Assembly: GCA_016293805.1 (NCBI GenBank)
Contig: JAEDDI010000045.1
Coordinates: 1-13,428 of the forward strand
Length of the DNA stretch: 13,428 nucleotides
DNA from: Bacillota bacterium
Lineage (GTDB): Bacteria; Bacillota; Clostridia; Peptostreptococcales; Anaerovoracaceae
Direction: 5' to 3'
The notes under the pieces are model-generated. The model saw nothing but the letters and a program-made list of their open reading frames with translations, was not told the DNA's origin and searched no databases. Shown piece by piece: positions 7,180-13,428 of this stretch. Within the stretch, counting starts at the first letter, position 1. Each line of letters starts with the position of its first letter. A program made the translations under genes and the position numbers.

Positions 7180-7653
7180 ATGAACCAGGCGAAAGCAGGA
7201 AAATTTATAGCACTTAAACGAAAAGAAAAGAATTTAACACAGGCGCAGCTTGCAGAAAAACTTGGCGTTTCCAACAAGACAGTTTCAAAATGGGAGACAG
7301 GAAAATGTATGCCGGACTACTCTGTTGTCAGTATTCTGTGTGAAGAACTTGATATTACAGTAGCTCAGCTGATGGACGGCGAGGTGTCTGACGAAAAAAG
7401 TGTCCGCATCTATGATGATGAGCAGATTCTGGATCTGCTCAGAAGAACACAGGAACTGGAAAAACAGAAAAATGTGCTTTACGCAGTAATACTGATTGTA
7501 ATGGGTATTGCACTGCAGGCACTTTCATACGCAGTCGGCGGTTCGGATATTAAAGATTTCATATCCGGACTGCTGCTTGGAATATCAATTGCAGAAATGC
7601 TGGCAGGTGTCTTTGTAATCGGGAAAACCCTTGCCGGCGGCAGAGTTAAATAA
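7180..7653 (+). CDS. XRE-type HTH regulator with two C-terminal membrane helices
   Basis: A 157-residue protein. Residues 6-61 form an XRE/Cro-C1 helix-turn-helix domain (LTQAQLAEKLGVSNKTVSKW), a pattern that fits both DNA contact and dimer formation in this family. Residues 78-98 form a charged helix rich in Glu/Lys. Two hydrophobic helices follow (about 99-118 and 127-147), so the regulator is probably tethered to the membrane. GGAGGTG lies 7-8 nt before the ATG. It follows the DUF3267 gene by 92 nt with only a weak terminator between, so it may be partly co-transcribed with the operon. Targets are unknown. The first copy of the long leader repeat starts 3 nt after its stop. Confidence 0.88.
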   Translation: MNQAKAGKFIALKRKEKNLTQAQLAEKLGVSNKTVSKWETGKCMPDYSVVSILCEELDITVAQLMDGEVSDEKSVRIYDDEQILDLLRRTQELEKQKNVLYAVILIVMGIALQALSYAVGGSDIKDFISGLLLGISIAEMLAGVFVIGKTLAGGRVK

Positions 7654-7655
7654 CA

Positions 7656-7749
7656 GATATAAAATACTTTTGGAAATATAAATATGCCGGTGTCAAAGTT
7701 CTTTGATAGCGAAATAAGTCTGTATTTGCTGCCCGGTTCTATGAGGAGG
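7656..7749 (+). repeat. Leader repeat, copy 1
   Basis: Over 7656-7730 this copy matches 9712-9786 at 69 of 75 positions by eye, then continues to an AGGAGG box in both. It contains the dyad TCAAAG-TT-CTTTGA. Here it forms the leader of the DUF6809-like gene. It also contains a 28-codon frame (7684-7770) beginning MPVSKFFDSE, without a ribosome binding site; the same reading opens copy 2. Confidence 0.85.
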
Positions 7750-7756
7750 ACATCGT

Positions 7757-7993
7757 ATGAAAATTCCTGAAGACTTTTGGTACGGCAATATCGAGCCTAC
7801 CGACTGCGATACTTCTTCTTGTAAGGAGTATAAGAAATTACAGGAACTGATCTGTCGGAACGAAGAAAAACTCCGGGCTGCTATGACGGACGAGCAGAAA
7901 GTATTGTTCGAGAAATACACGGATTATGTCCGAGAACATCAAACCATTACGGAGTGCCTGTCCAGAATAGCTTTAAGCTGGGAGACAGGATGA
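7757..7993 (+). CDS. DUF6809-like small protein, C-terminus lost by an apparent frameshift
   Basis: A 78-residue soluble protein of unknown function. The start MKIPEDFWYGNIEP, an acidic helical middle (MTDEQKVLFEKY) and the length recall DUF6809 proteins of gut Clostridia; this is recognition, not a search. As it stands, the frame ends RIALSWETG and stop. A neighbouring frame starting at the TTT of 7972-7974 reads FKLGDRMMFEVMEE and stops at 8014-8016, which is the C-terminus I would expect for the family. One extra T in the run at 7972-7974 would join the two as RIAFKLGDRMMFEVMEE. So either a one-base deletion has truncated the gene or the base is a sequencing error. GAGGAGGA before the ATG supports the start. 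Arginine codons here are mostly CGN, as in the ATPase gene. Confidence 0.72.
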   Translation: MKIPEDFWYGNIEPTDCDTSSCKEYKKLQELICRNEEKLRAAMTDEQKVLFEKYTDYVREHQTITECLSRIALSWETG

Positions 7994-8033
7994 TGTTTGA
8001 AGTCATGGAAGAATAAAAACGATAATCTATTTT

Positions 8034-8072
8034 ATGCCATCCGTGGGAGAAATCCTTCGGGTGGCATTTTGT
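8034..8072 (+). terminator. Intrinsic terminator after the DUF6809-like gene
   Basis: TGCCATCCG (8035-8043) pairs with CGGGTGGCA (8058-8066), one G-U included. An inner GGA-GAAA-TCC hairpin lies in the loop, and TTTTGT follows. It stands 18 nt beyond the stop of the frame-corrected gene (8016), consistent with the gene originally ending there. Confidence 0.7.
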
Positions 8073-8080
8073 AGTGGAAA

Positions 8081-8136
8081 GACAATTACTGAATTGTCGT
8101 TTGGAAAGTTCTTGAATTGTGCTTTTGACAATTCAA
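8081..8136. promoter_or_regulatory. Two adjacent inverted repeats, candidate operator upstream of the ATPase
   Basis: GACAATT (8081-8087) mirrors AATTGTC (8092-8098). TTGAATTGT (8112-8120) mirrors ACAATTCAA (8128-8136) over 9 perfect pairs. Both dyads share the half-site AATTGT/ACAATT, giving four copies in 56 bases. The 264-nt gap 8017-8280 also holds the preceding terminator and the ATPase promoter; a 63-codon frame at 8034-8225 is not believable as a gene. Confidence 0.5.
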
Positions 8137-8231
8137 ATCTCATGTTTGCGTTATATAAATATATCCCACTCATCTACTGGTATAAAAGTGTGATTATAAT
8201 CTCTAAAATATTAATAATTTTGTGATTGAGG

Positions 8232-8259
8232 TTGTATTTTCGGTTGCATCGCATATAAT
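8232..8259 (+). promoter_or_regulatory. Probable promoter of the ATPase gene
   Basis: TTGTAT (8232-8237) and a perfect TATAAT (8254-8259) are spaced by 16 nt. The transcript would start near 8266, leaving a very short leader that still contains GAGGAG (8268-8273). Confidence 0.5.
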
Positions 8260-8280
8260 AAAAGTGTGAGGAGTGAATCT

Positions 8281-9615
8281 ATGGAACGATTTATTTTGAA
8301 AAATCTACTGGAATGGAAGGATTCTCCCTACCGCAAACCTTTGATTTTAAAGGGTGTGCGACAGGTAGGAAAAACTTGGATCCTGAAAGAGTTCGGTAAG
8401 CGTTACTATGAAAACACAGCTTACTTTAATTTTGAAGAAAACGAAGAGTACAAACAGTTTTTCGAGACTACAAAAGATGTTAATCGCATTCTGCAAAATC
8501 TGATGCTGGCCAGCGGTCAGAAGATTATGCCGGAAAAGACCCTCATCATTTTTGATGAGGTGCAGGATTGTCCGAAGGTCATCAACTCTATGAAGTATTT
8601 CTGTGAGAACGCTCCGCAGTATCATATCGCCTGCGCCGGTTCTCTGTTGGGCATTGCTCTGGCAAAGCCTTCGTCTTTCCCGGTTGGAAAAGTCAACTTT
8701 ATGCAGATTGATCCTATGACATTCTCGGAATTCCTGATTGCCAATGGTGATGAAAACCTTGCTGCATATCTGGAAAGTGTGGATACCATTGAGCCAATCC
8801 CGGATGCGTTCTTCAATCCTCTGTACGAGAAATTAAAGATGTACTATGTCACTGGTGGTATGCCTGAATCTGTTCTAATGTGGACGGAAGCCCGTGACGT
8901 TTCTGCTATGCAGGAAGCCCTGTCCGGAATTATTGGCGCCTATGAGCGTGACTTTGCAAAGCATCCTAATATCAGCGAGTTCCCTAAGATTTCTATGATT
9001 TGGAAGTCTGTACCATCTCAGCTAGCAAAAGAGAACAAAAAGTTCATCTATAAGGTTGTCAAAGAAGGGGCAAGAGCCCGTGAATATGAGGATGCGCTGC
9101 AGTGGTTGGTGGATGCTCGACTGGTGCATAAGATCTACCGCAGCTCCGCTCCCGGTCTTCCTGTTGCTGCTTACGATGACCTGTCTGCCTTTAAGATTTA
9201 TCTGGTGGATGTTGGTCTGCTCCGCCGGTTAGCGCAGTTGGCACCTACGGCTTTCGGAGAGGGCAACCGACTGTTCACTGAGTTTAAAGGCGCATTGACC
9301 GAGAACTATGTGTTGCAGACTTTAATCACGCAGTTTGAAGTGGTTCCTCGCTACTGGACACAGAGCAATCCTCCTTATGAAGTGAATTTCCTGATTCAGC
9401 GTGAAAATGACATTTTTCCTGTTGAGGTCAAATCCGAAGCCAATACATCAAGCAAGAGCCTCAAGAAGTTCAAGGAATTGTTCCCGGACAAAGTAAAACT
9501 CCGTGTGCGTTTCTCTTTGGACAACTTGAAGTTAGATGATGATGTGCTGAATATTCCTTTGTTTATGGCAGATCAGACTGATCGACTTATTGGGTTGGCA
9601 TTGGAGAGACAGTGA
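8281..9615 (+). CDS. AAA-type ATPase with C-terminal DUF4143 domain
   Basis: A 444-residue soluble protein. The N-terminal ATPase (AAA_14 type, about 1-170) shows Walker A GVRQVGKT (25-32), Walker B LIIFDEVQ (88-95) and a GSLLG motif (120-124). The remainder (about 200-400) fits DUF4143, ending in a PD-(D/E)xK-nuclease-like core: EVNF (367-370) and VEVKSE (381-386). The usual acidic residue of the EVDF motif is asparagine here (N369), so nuclease activity is doubtful. The cellular role of this family is not established. I prefer ATG 8281, with GAGGAG seven bases upstream, over the in-frame GTG at 8266. Arginine is written mainly CGT/CGC/CGA, unlike the AGA/AGG of most neighbours. Together with the flanking leader repeats this suggests acquisition by transfer. 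Confidence 0.9.
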   Translation: MERFILKNLLEWKDSPYRKPLILKGVRQVGKTWILKEFGKRYYENTAYFNFEENEEYKQFFETTKDVNRILQNLMLASGQKIMPEKTLIIFDEVQDCPKVINSMKYFCENAPQYHIACAGSLLGIALAKPSSFPVGKVNFMQIDPMTFSEFLIANGDENLAAYLESVDTIEPIPDAFFNPLYEKLKMYYVTGGMPESVLMWTEARDVSAMQEALSGIIGAYERDFAKHPNISEFPKISMIWKSVPSQLAKENKKFIYKVVKEGARAREYEDALQWLVDARLVHKIYRSSAPGLPVAAYDDLSAFKIYLVDVGLLRRLAQLAPTAFGEGNRLFTEFKGALTENYVLQTLITQFEVVPRYWTQSNPPYEVNFLIQRENDIFPVEVKSEANTSSKSLKKFKELFPDKVKLRVRFSLDNLKLDDDVLNIPLFMADQTDRLIGLALERQ

Positions 9616-9627
9616 AATGAAATCACA

Positions 9628-9648
9628 TAGATGAATTATCTTCATCTA
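9628..9648. repeat. 8-bp perfect stem-loop after the ATPase gene
   Basis: TAGATGAA (9628-9635) mirrors TTCATCTA (9641-9648) around a 5-nt loop, 13 nt after the stop codon. It lacks a clear T-run, so it is at best a weak terminator or a transcript-end stabiliser. Confidence 0.5.
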
Positions 9649-9711
9649 AATTAAAGAATACAATTCAAAATTCATAATTGCAGACGCAGGGTACAAGAGT
9701 CCTGCAATAGC

Positions 9712-9807
9712 GATGTAAAATACTTTTGACAATATAAATATGCCGGTGTCAAAGCTCTTTGATAGCGAAAAAAGTCTGTATTTACTATCATCAGTTCTGT
9801 CAGGAGG
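9712..9807 (+). repeat. Leader repeat, copy 2
   Basis: This is the second copy of the leader found at 7656-7749, 2056 bp downstream in the same orientation. It carries the dyad TCAAAG-CT-CTTTGA (9750-9763) plus an additional arm: TTTGACA (9725-9731) mirrors TGTCAAA (9747-9753). It ends in the AGGAGGTGA that serves the XRE gene at 9815. The TTTGACA arm is altered in copy 1. Confidence 0.85.
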
Positions 9808-9814
9808 TGAAGAA

Positions 9815-10402
9815 ATGGAACTTGGAAAACAGATCAGAAAATACCGTCAGGAAGCGCAATTGTCCCAGGAGGAGCTGGCAGAGCATATATATGTTTCCAG
9901 ACAGACAGTCTCAAACTGGGAAAATGACAAAAGTTATCCGGATGTAAACAGTCTGGTGATACTGAGTGAAACATTTCATATCTCTCTTGATAAACTGATC
10001 AAAGGAGATATTGACATGATGAAAGAAGTAATCAAAAGAGAAGAGACTGAAAAATTAAAGCGTTTCGGAGCAGTATATACCCTGCTGCTTGCGGCTGTCG
10101 TCATATCGGCAGTGCCGCTGTTCATGTGGCTTGGTACATGGGCGTTCATTCCGTGGGGAATAATTTTTGCAGCCGCAATGTATTTTGCTTTCAGAGTTGA
10201 GAAAGTGAAAAAAGACAACGATATTCAGACGTACAGGGAGATTGTGGCTTTCTCTGAAGGAAAACTGCTGGATGATATCCAGAAGCAGCGGGAAATAGGG
10301 AAGAGACCTTATCAGAAAATTCTTCTTGTTTTATGCAGTGCCTGCGCAGCATTTGCAGTCTGTATGCTAATCGGTCTTTTTATGCATTTTTTTCTGAACT
10401 GA
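9815..10402 (+). CDS. XRE-type HTH regulator with C-terminal membrane helices
   Basis: A 195-residue protein. The XRE helix-turn-helix is at 4-62 (LSQEELAEHIYVSRQTVSNWEND). A charged linker rich in Glu/Lys (64-83) follows, then hydrophobic helices at about 84-105, 107-126 and 169-192, with a cytoplasmic-looking charged segment between (127-168). It is thus a second probable membrane-anchored regulator, with the same plan as the one at 7180 but clearly a different sequence. I choose ATG 9815 because AGGAGGTGA lies directly upstream (9802-9810). The frame is open back to an ATG at 9740, but that stretch is the leader repeat and has no ribosome binding site. A strong terminator follows. Targets are unknown; the dyad in its own leader is a candidate. 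Confidence 0.88.
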   Translation: MELGKQIRKYRQEAQLSQEELAEHIYVSRQTVSNWENDKSYPDVNSLVILSETFHISLDKLIKGDIDMMKEVIKREETEKLKRFGAVYTLLLAAVVISAVPLFMWLGTWAFIPWGIIFAAAMYFAFRVEKVKKDNDIQTYREIVAFSEGKLLDDIQKQREIGKRPYQKILLVLCSACAAFAVCMLIGLFMHFFLN

Positions 10403-10413
10403 CATAACCTGTT

Positions 10414-10446
10414 AAGGCTGCTCCTCTTTCGGGGGGCAGCCTTTTT
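10414..10446 (+). terminator. Strong intrinsic terminator after the second XRE gene
   Basis: AAGGCTGC (10414-10421) pairs perfectly with GCAGCCTT (10436-10443), extended by TCC with GGG, and followed by TTTTT overlapping the stem end. Confidence 0.9.
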
Positions 10447-10464
10447 CATTATATATATTTGTGT

Positions 10465-10493
10465 TTGCAGGAAGCAGCGGCAGAGTGTATAAT
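10465..10493 (+). promoter_or_regulatory. Promoter of the TetR / surface-protein unit
   Basis: A perfect TATAAT (10488-10493) stands 17 nt after TTGCAG (10465-10470). The predicted start near 10500 gives a leader of about 40 nt to the TetR ATG. No clean palindromic TetR operator is obvious around it. Confidence 0.6.
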
Positions 10494-10541
10494 GGTCTTG
10501 GATAAGCAATCATTTATTTCAATTAAAGGGAGGATGATTTC

Positions 10542-11150
10542 ATGTCACATCCTGTAAATATGGAAGCAAGAAGAGCAAAACAGATCCAGATAATGAAGGG
10601 CTGCTTTGACTGCTATGCGAAAAACGGTCTTGCAGGAGTAGGAATCAAGGCAGTATCTGAAGCATGCGGCTGCAATGTCGCAAGCATATATCAGTACTTT
10701 GATAATCTCGACGACCTTATAATCAAGTCAACACAATACTGCATGACTGAGGTGGAAGATGACTTTATAGCCAGGATACAGGCTGAACCTGATGACCTGT
10801 GGCAGTTTATTGAAGAGCTGCCTTACTGGACAGCCGGGGAGCACGGCAGTAAATACCGCCTGATGTATCAGGTGTACACTCATCCCAAGTACAGGGAGCA
10901 CGGACAGAAGTTCTTTGAGGAAATTGATGAGAGGTACACTGAGTATGCGAGGGGTCTTGAAGAGAAGACGGGCATACCCTGTGAGAAGCTTACGGGGCTG
11001 ATTTTTATTCTTATCAGGGCATGCGTGCATTATGCCCTTTTCGAGGATGACTTCTATCTGAAGTCACAGATAGAAGTTATAAAGGAAACGTTAACACTTT
11101 TCATTGAAAAATACGGTAATTCAAAAGAAGAAGTGAAGGAGGAGAGATGA
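10542..11150 (+). CDS. TetR-family transcriptional regulator
   Basis: A 202-residue one-component regulator. The N-terminal TetR DNA-binding domain (about 10-58) ends in the family pattern VASIYQYFDNLDDLI. The rest (about 65-200) is helical and would hold the ligand-binding and dimer part, which I cannot assign to a ligand. The start follows GGGAGGATG with normal spacing, and the gene has its own promoter. Its stop TGA overlaps the ATG of the next gene (ATGA at 11147-11150), so the regulator and the large secreted protein are almost certainly on one transcript and translationally coupled. It could control this pair, including itself. TetR family members are usually repressors, but that is family knowledge and not shown here. 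Confidence 0.92.
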   Translation: MSHPVNMEARRAKQIQIMKGCFDCYAKNGLAGVGIKAVSEACGCNVASIYQYFDNLDDLIIKSTQYCMTEVEDDFIARIQAEPDDLWQFIEELPYWTAGEHGSKYRLMYQVYTHPKYREHGQKFFEEIDERYTEYARGLEEKTGIPCEKLTGLIFILIRACVHYALFEDDFYLKSQIEVIKETLTLFIEKYGNSKEEVKEER

Positions 11151-13428
11151 GAAAGAGAAAGATACTCAGCATACTTCTTTCAGTATGCGTGATGCTGGCA
11201 TTTATGCCGCAGATGGCATTTGCGGATCCGGCAACAAGTATACCATATCTGGACGCATCGGGCGCAGTGCAAACATGTGATAGTGCTACTGTAGTTACCG
11301 GTGGAGACACCACATGGGGCACTGAAGGACAAACCACCTGGTATGTGGTACAGGGCGATGTGACTATCGAAAGCCGTGTCACTGTCAGCGGTACAGTCAA
11401 CCTGATATTGAAAGACGGATGTACCCTCAATGCAACAAAAGGCATCGAGGTAAGCAGCGTGAATGACTTGACCATCTATGCCCAGTCCGTACCTAAGTTT
11501 AACGAAGATGGTACTCTGGCTACGAATAACACAGCAGGAATGCTGAATGCCGCGGGTGCGGAAAGTGGAAACGTGGGCATAGGCTCTTCCGTTGGTGGCC
11601 GCATCACCATTAACGGTGGTTATGTTGTGGCCACTGGCGGTCAAGGCATACAAGGCAGTGAAATAACCATTAACAACGGCGTAGTCACAGCTACAGGTAA
11701 TGGATTTACAGGTATCGAAGGAAACACTACTATCAGCGGTGGCACAGTAAGAGCCACGGGAAATTACGGTGGCGCGGGTATCGGTGTTGGTTCCGACGGT
11801 ACAGTAATCATCAGTGATGGCTCGGTCGAGGCAATCGCCAACGGGTATGGTGCAGGCATTGGAGGAGACACTGGCAAGCTAAGTGGCCCTATCGTTATCA
11901 GCGGCGGTGCGGTAAATGCGACCAGCAAAAATGGAGCGGGTATCGGTGGCGGATTTGAAGCAGATTTTGATGACATAACCATTAGCGGCGGCGTGGTCAC
12001 AGCAACCAGTACCAATGGTGCAGGCATCGGTGGCGGCTGCGCTTATAAGCCAACCAATGACAATAGTCACATCATCACCATCAGTGGCGGCGTGGTAGAA
12101 GCGAACAGCACTAATGGCTCGGGTATTGGCGTTGGTTGCAATGTCACTGTCACTCCTACTAATCATAACGTCATAATCAGTGGTGGCACAGTTAAAGCAT
12201 CCAGTGATAACGGTGCGGGAATAGGTTTCGAAGGACAAACCTATTCCACTTTCAGCACGACAGACCTCGGCAATGCTGTGGTATTCGCTAAGTCAATTGT
12301 AGATCAAACTGGCAAGAATAACTGGCGCGGCGTGATTTTCGAGGGGAACAGCGGACGGATTTACGGAGATGATATTACTCCGAGCGAGAGTTTTGAGATT
12401 CCTTCCGATAAAATACTGGAGATTGATAACGTAAAGTCTCTCACAATCCCTGCCGGTAAAACGCTGACTGTTTATGGCACGTTAACAAACATAGGGAAAC
12501 TTTATGTTGACGGCACATTGAATGGCACCGGCACGGTGGACGGCAGTGGCGATGTGTATTACAATCTTGCCCCTACAGACTGCACAGTCAGCAGCACGGG
12601 CATTGAGAAACACAATGAGAAGACCTATGCTAAGGAAGAAACTGCGATTACTTTAACGCCTGATACTTCTCAAGTAGGATATTTGTTTGATAGTTGGGAA
12701 GTATCATCGAAATTTGTTACGATAGATGAAAACAATGCATTCGCAATGCCAAATGAAGCTCTCAAAGTTACCGCCAAGTGGACAGCATGTACGCATACTG
12801 GAGACAGGGAAACCCGAGGCGCAAAAGATGCAACATGCACGGAAGCAGGTTATTCAGGAGATGAATACTGTTTAGTTTGTAACAAAATGATTACTGAGGG
12901 TCATGATACAAATATGGTATCACACAAACTAAATCATATCCCTAAAACGGATGCAACCGTTACAGCAACAGGAAACAAGGAGTATTGGCAGTGTACAGAT
13001 TGCAAGAAATACTTCTCCGATGCAGAAGGTATAACTGTAATTTCTGACCTTGAAAGCTGGAAAGCAGGCGAAGGAAAGATAAATAAGCTTACTGTACCAA
13101 CTAAGACTGACTCTGTAACAACTGATAAGGATGGAGGTGTTACAGTAACCTTAGAAAGGTCAGTAACAACCTCAGACTCTAAAACCACAGCTACAGTAAC
13201 AGATGCTGTAGTAAACCAGATCCTTGGTGAACTTGCATCATCCGAAACAAAGAGTGTTGTAATCAATGCTGCTACAGGGTCTAATGCAACATCTGCAGAG
13301 CCTGGAATATCAACATTAGTTACTATCTCAGAATCATCAGTTAAGAGCCTGGCAGAAATAGATGGTATAGAGATAACACTTGTAACAGATAACGGTAAGG
13401 CCGTTCTCGATAAGGATACTCTCACTGC
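11147..13428 (+). CDS. Large secreted beta-helix surface protein, 3' end beyond the window
   Basis: The frame runs open from ATG 11147 through the last base: 760 residues and continuing. A signal peptide (1-26) ends in MAFA before D27. Residues about 60-365 form a repetitive carbohydrate-binding-type or beta-helix region, with units of roughly 28-33 residues built on ISGGxVxA...NGAGIGGG. Six turns of the form GxGIG are near nt 11770, 11848, 11935, 12019, 12118 and 12214. Next come an adhesin-like segment with PSESFEIPSDKILEI (about 408) and a bacterial-repeat-like segment ending VTAKW (about 480-546). Two CxxC-bearing repeats follow (547-640; CLVC and CTDC, with EAGYSGDEYC and KYFSDAEG). The final part (650-760) is Thr/Val-rich and recalls domains that precede S-layer or wall anchors. 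GGAGGAGAG supplies the ribosome binding site inside the TetR gene. The missing 3' end should hold the anchor. Confidence 0.88.
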   Translation, partial: MRKRKILSILLSVCVMLAFMPQMAFADPATSIPYLDASGAVQTCDSATVVTGGDTTWGTEGQTTWYVVQGDVTIESRVTVSGTVNLILKDGCTLNATKGIEVSSVNDLTIYAQSVPKFNEDGTLATNNTAGMLNAAGAESGNVGIGSSVGGRITINGGYVVATGGQGIQGSEITINNGVVTATGNGFTGIEGNTTISGGTVRATGNYGGAGIGVGSDGTVIISDGSVEAIANGYGAGIGGDTGKLSGPIVISGGAVNATSKNGAGIGGGFEADFDDITISGGVVTATSTNGAGIGGGCAYKPTNDNSHIITISGGVVEANSTNGSGIGVGCNVTVTPTNHNVIISGGTVKASSDNGAGIGFEGQTYSTFSTTDLGNAVVFAKSIVDQTGKNNWRGVIFEGNSGRIYGDDITPSESFEIPSDKILEIDNVKSLTIPAGKTLTVYGTLTNIGKLYVDGTLNGTGTVDGSGDVYYNLAPTDCTVSSTGIEKHNEKTYAKEETAITLTPDTSQVGYLFDSWEVSSKFVTIDENNAFAMPNEALKVTAKWTACTHTGDRETRGAKDATCTEAGYSGDEYCLVCNKMITEGHDTNMVSHKLNHIPKTDATVTATGNKEYWQCTDCKKYFSDAEGITVISDLESWKAGEGKINKLTVPTKTDSVTTDKDGGVTVTLERSVTTSDSKTTATVTDAVVNQILGELASSETKSVVINAATGSNATSAEPGISTLVTISESSVKSLAEIDGIEITLVTDNGKAVLDKDTLT

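Noticed and set aside
8125..8157. TTGACA followed by TTATAT as a promoter before the ATPase
   Set aside because: The spacing is about 20 nt, and a better TATAAT with TTGTAT at 16 nt lies nearer the gene.
8034..8225. 63-codon frame between the DUF6809-like and ATPase genes
   Set aside because: It begins inside the terminator stem, has no ribosome binding site, and covers the inverted-repeat region; its protein looks random.
11764..12238. Minus-strand frames under the repeat region of the second surface protein
   Set aside because: They arise from the biased glycine/threonine-rich coding of the plus strand and lack starts with ribosome binding sites.
11600..12240. Regular repeats as a possible CRISPR array
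   Set aside because: Units are imperfect, lie in one open reading frame and encode a regular protein repeat; there are no identical repeats with unique spacers.

Overview
The window looks like a piece of a low-to-mid GC Gram-positive genome, most likely a gut-type member of the Clostridia. Evidence for this is AGGAGG-type ribosome binding sites, AGA/AGG arginine codons in most genes, Cna-B surface proteins, a class I cyclic di-GMP riboswitch, and DUF3267, DUF3795 and DUF6809-like proteins. All genes lie on the + strand. This is from reading the sequence only; no database search was run.

Layout. Positions 1-492 are a long leader with a promoter, a cyclic di-GMP-I riboswitch and a hairpin that can mask the Shine-Dalgarno sequence. 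It precedes a 1066-residue surface protein (493-3693; signal peptide, LRR-like part, beta-helix, three Cna-B domains, degenerate sorting-type tail). After a terminator come a GntR/FCD regulator (3839-4501) and a second terminator. A tightly packed run follows, 4595-7087: membrane protein, DUF3795 cysteine-rich protein, CDP-alcohol phosphatidyltransferase, GNAT acetyltransferase and DUF3267 zincin-like membrane protein. Next is an XRE-type regulator with two membrane helices (7180-7653).

Positions 7656-9807 hold a probable insertion. Two copies of a leader sequence (69 of 75 positions identical by eye) flank a small DUF6809-like gene with an apparent one-base frameshift and an AAA/DUF4143 ATPase whose arginine codon use (CGN) differs from its neighbours. 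The second repeat copy is the leader of another XRE regulator with membrane helices (9815-10402). After a strong terminator, a TetR-type regulator (10542-11150) overlaps by ATGA the start of a second large secreted beta-helix protein (11147 to beyond the window end).

How the genes may work together. The two ends encode cell-surface proteins, one probably tuned by cyclic di-GMP and one apparently co-expressed with a TetR regulator. The middle holds an envelope/lipid-flavoured operon and a mobile-looking ATPase cassette between two membrane-tethered regulators. The least ordinary parts are the riboswitch with its translational expression platform and the duplicated leader around the ATPase cassette.
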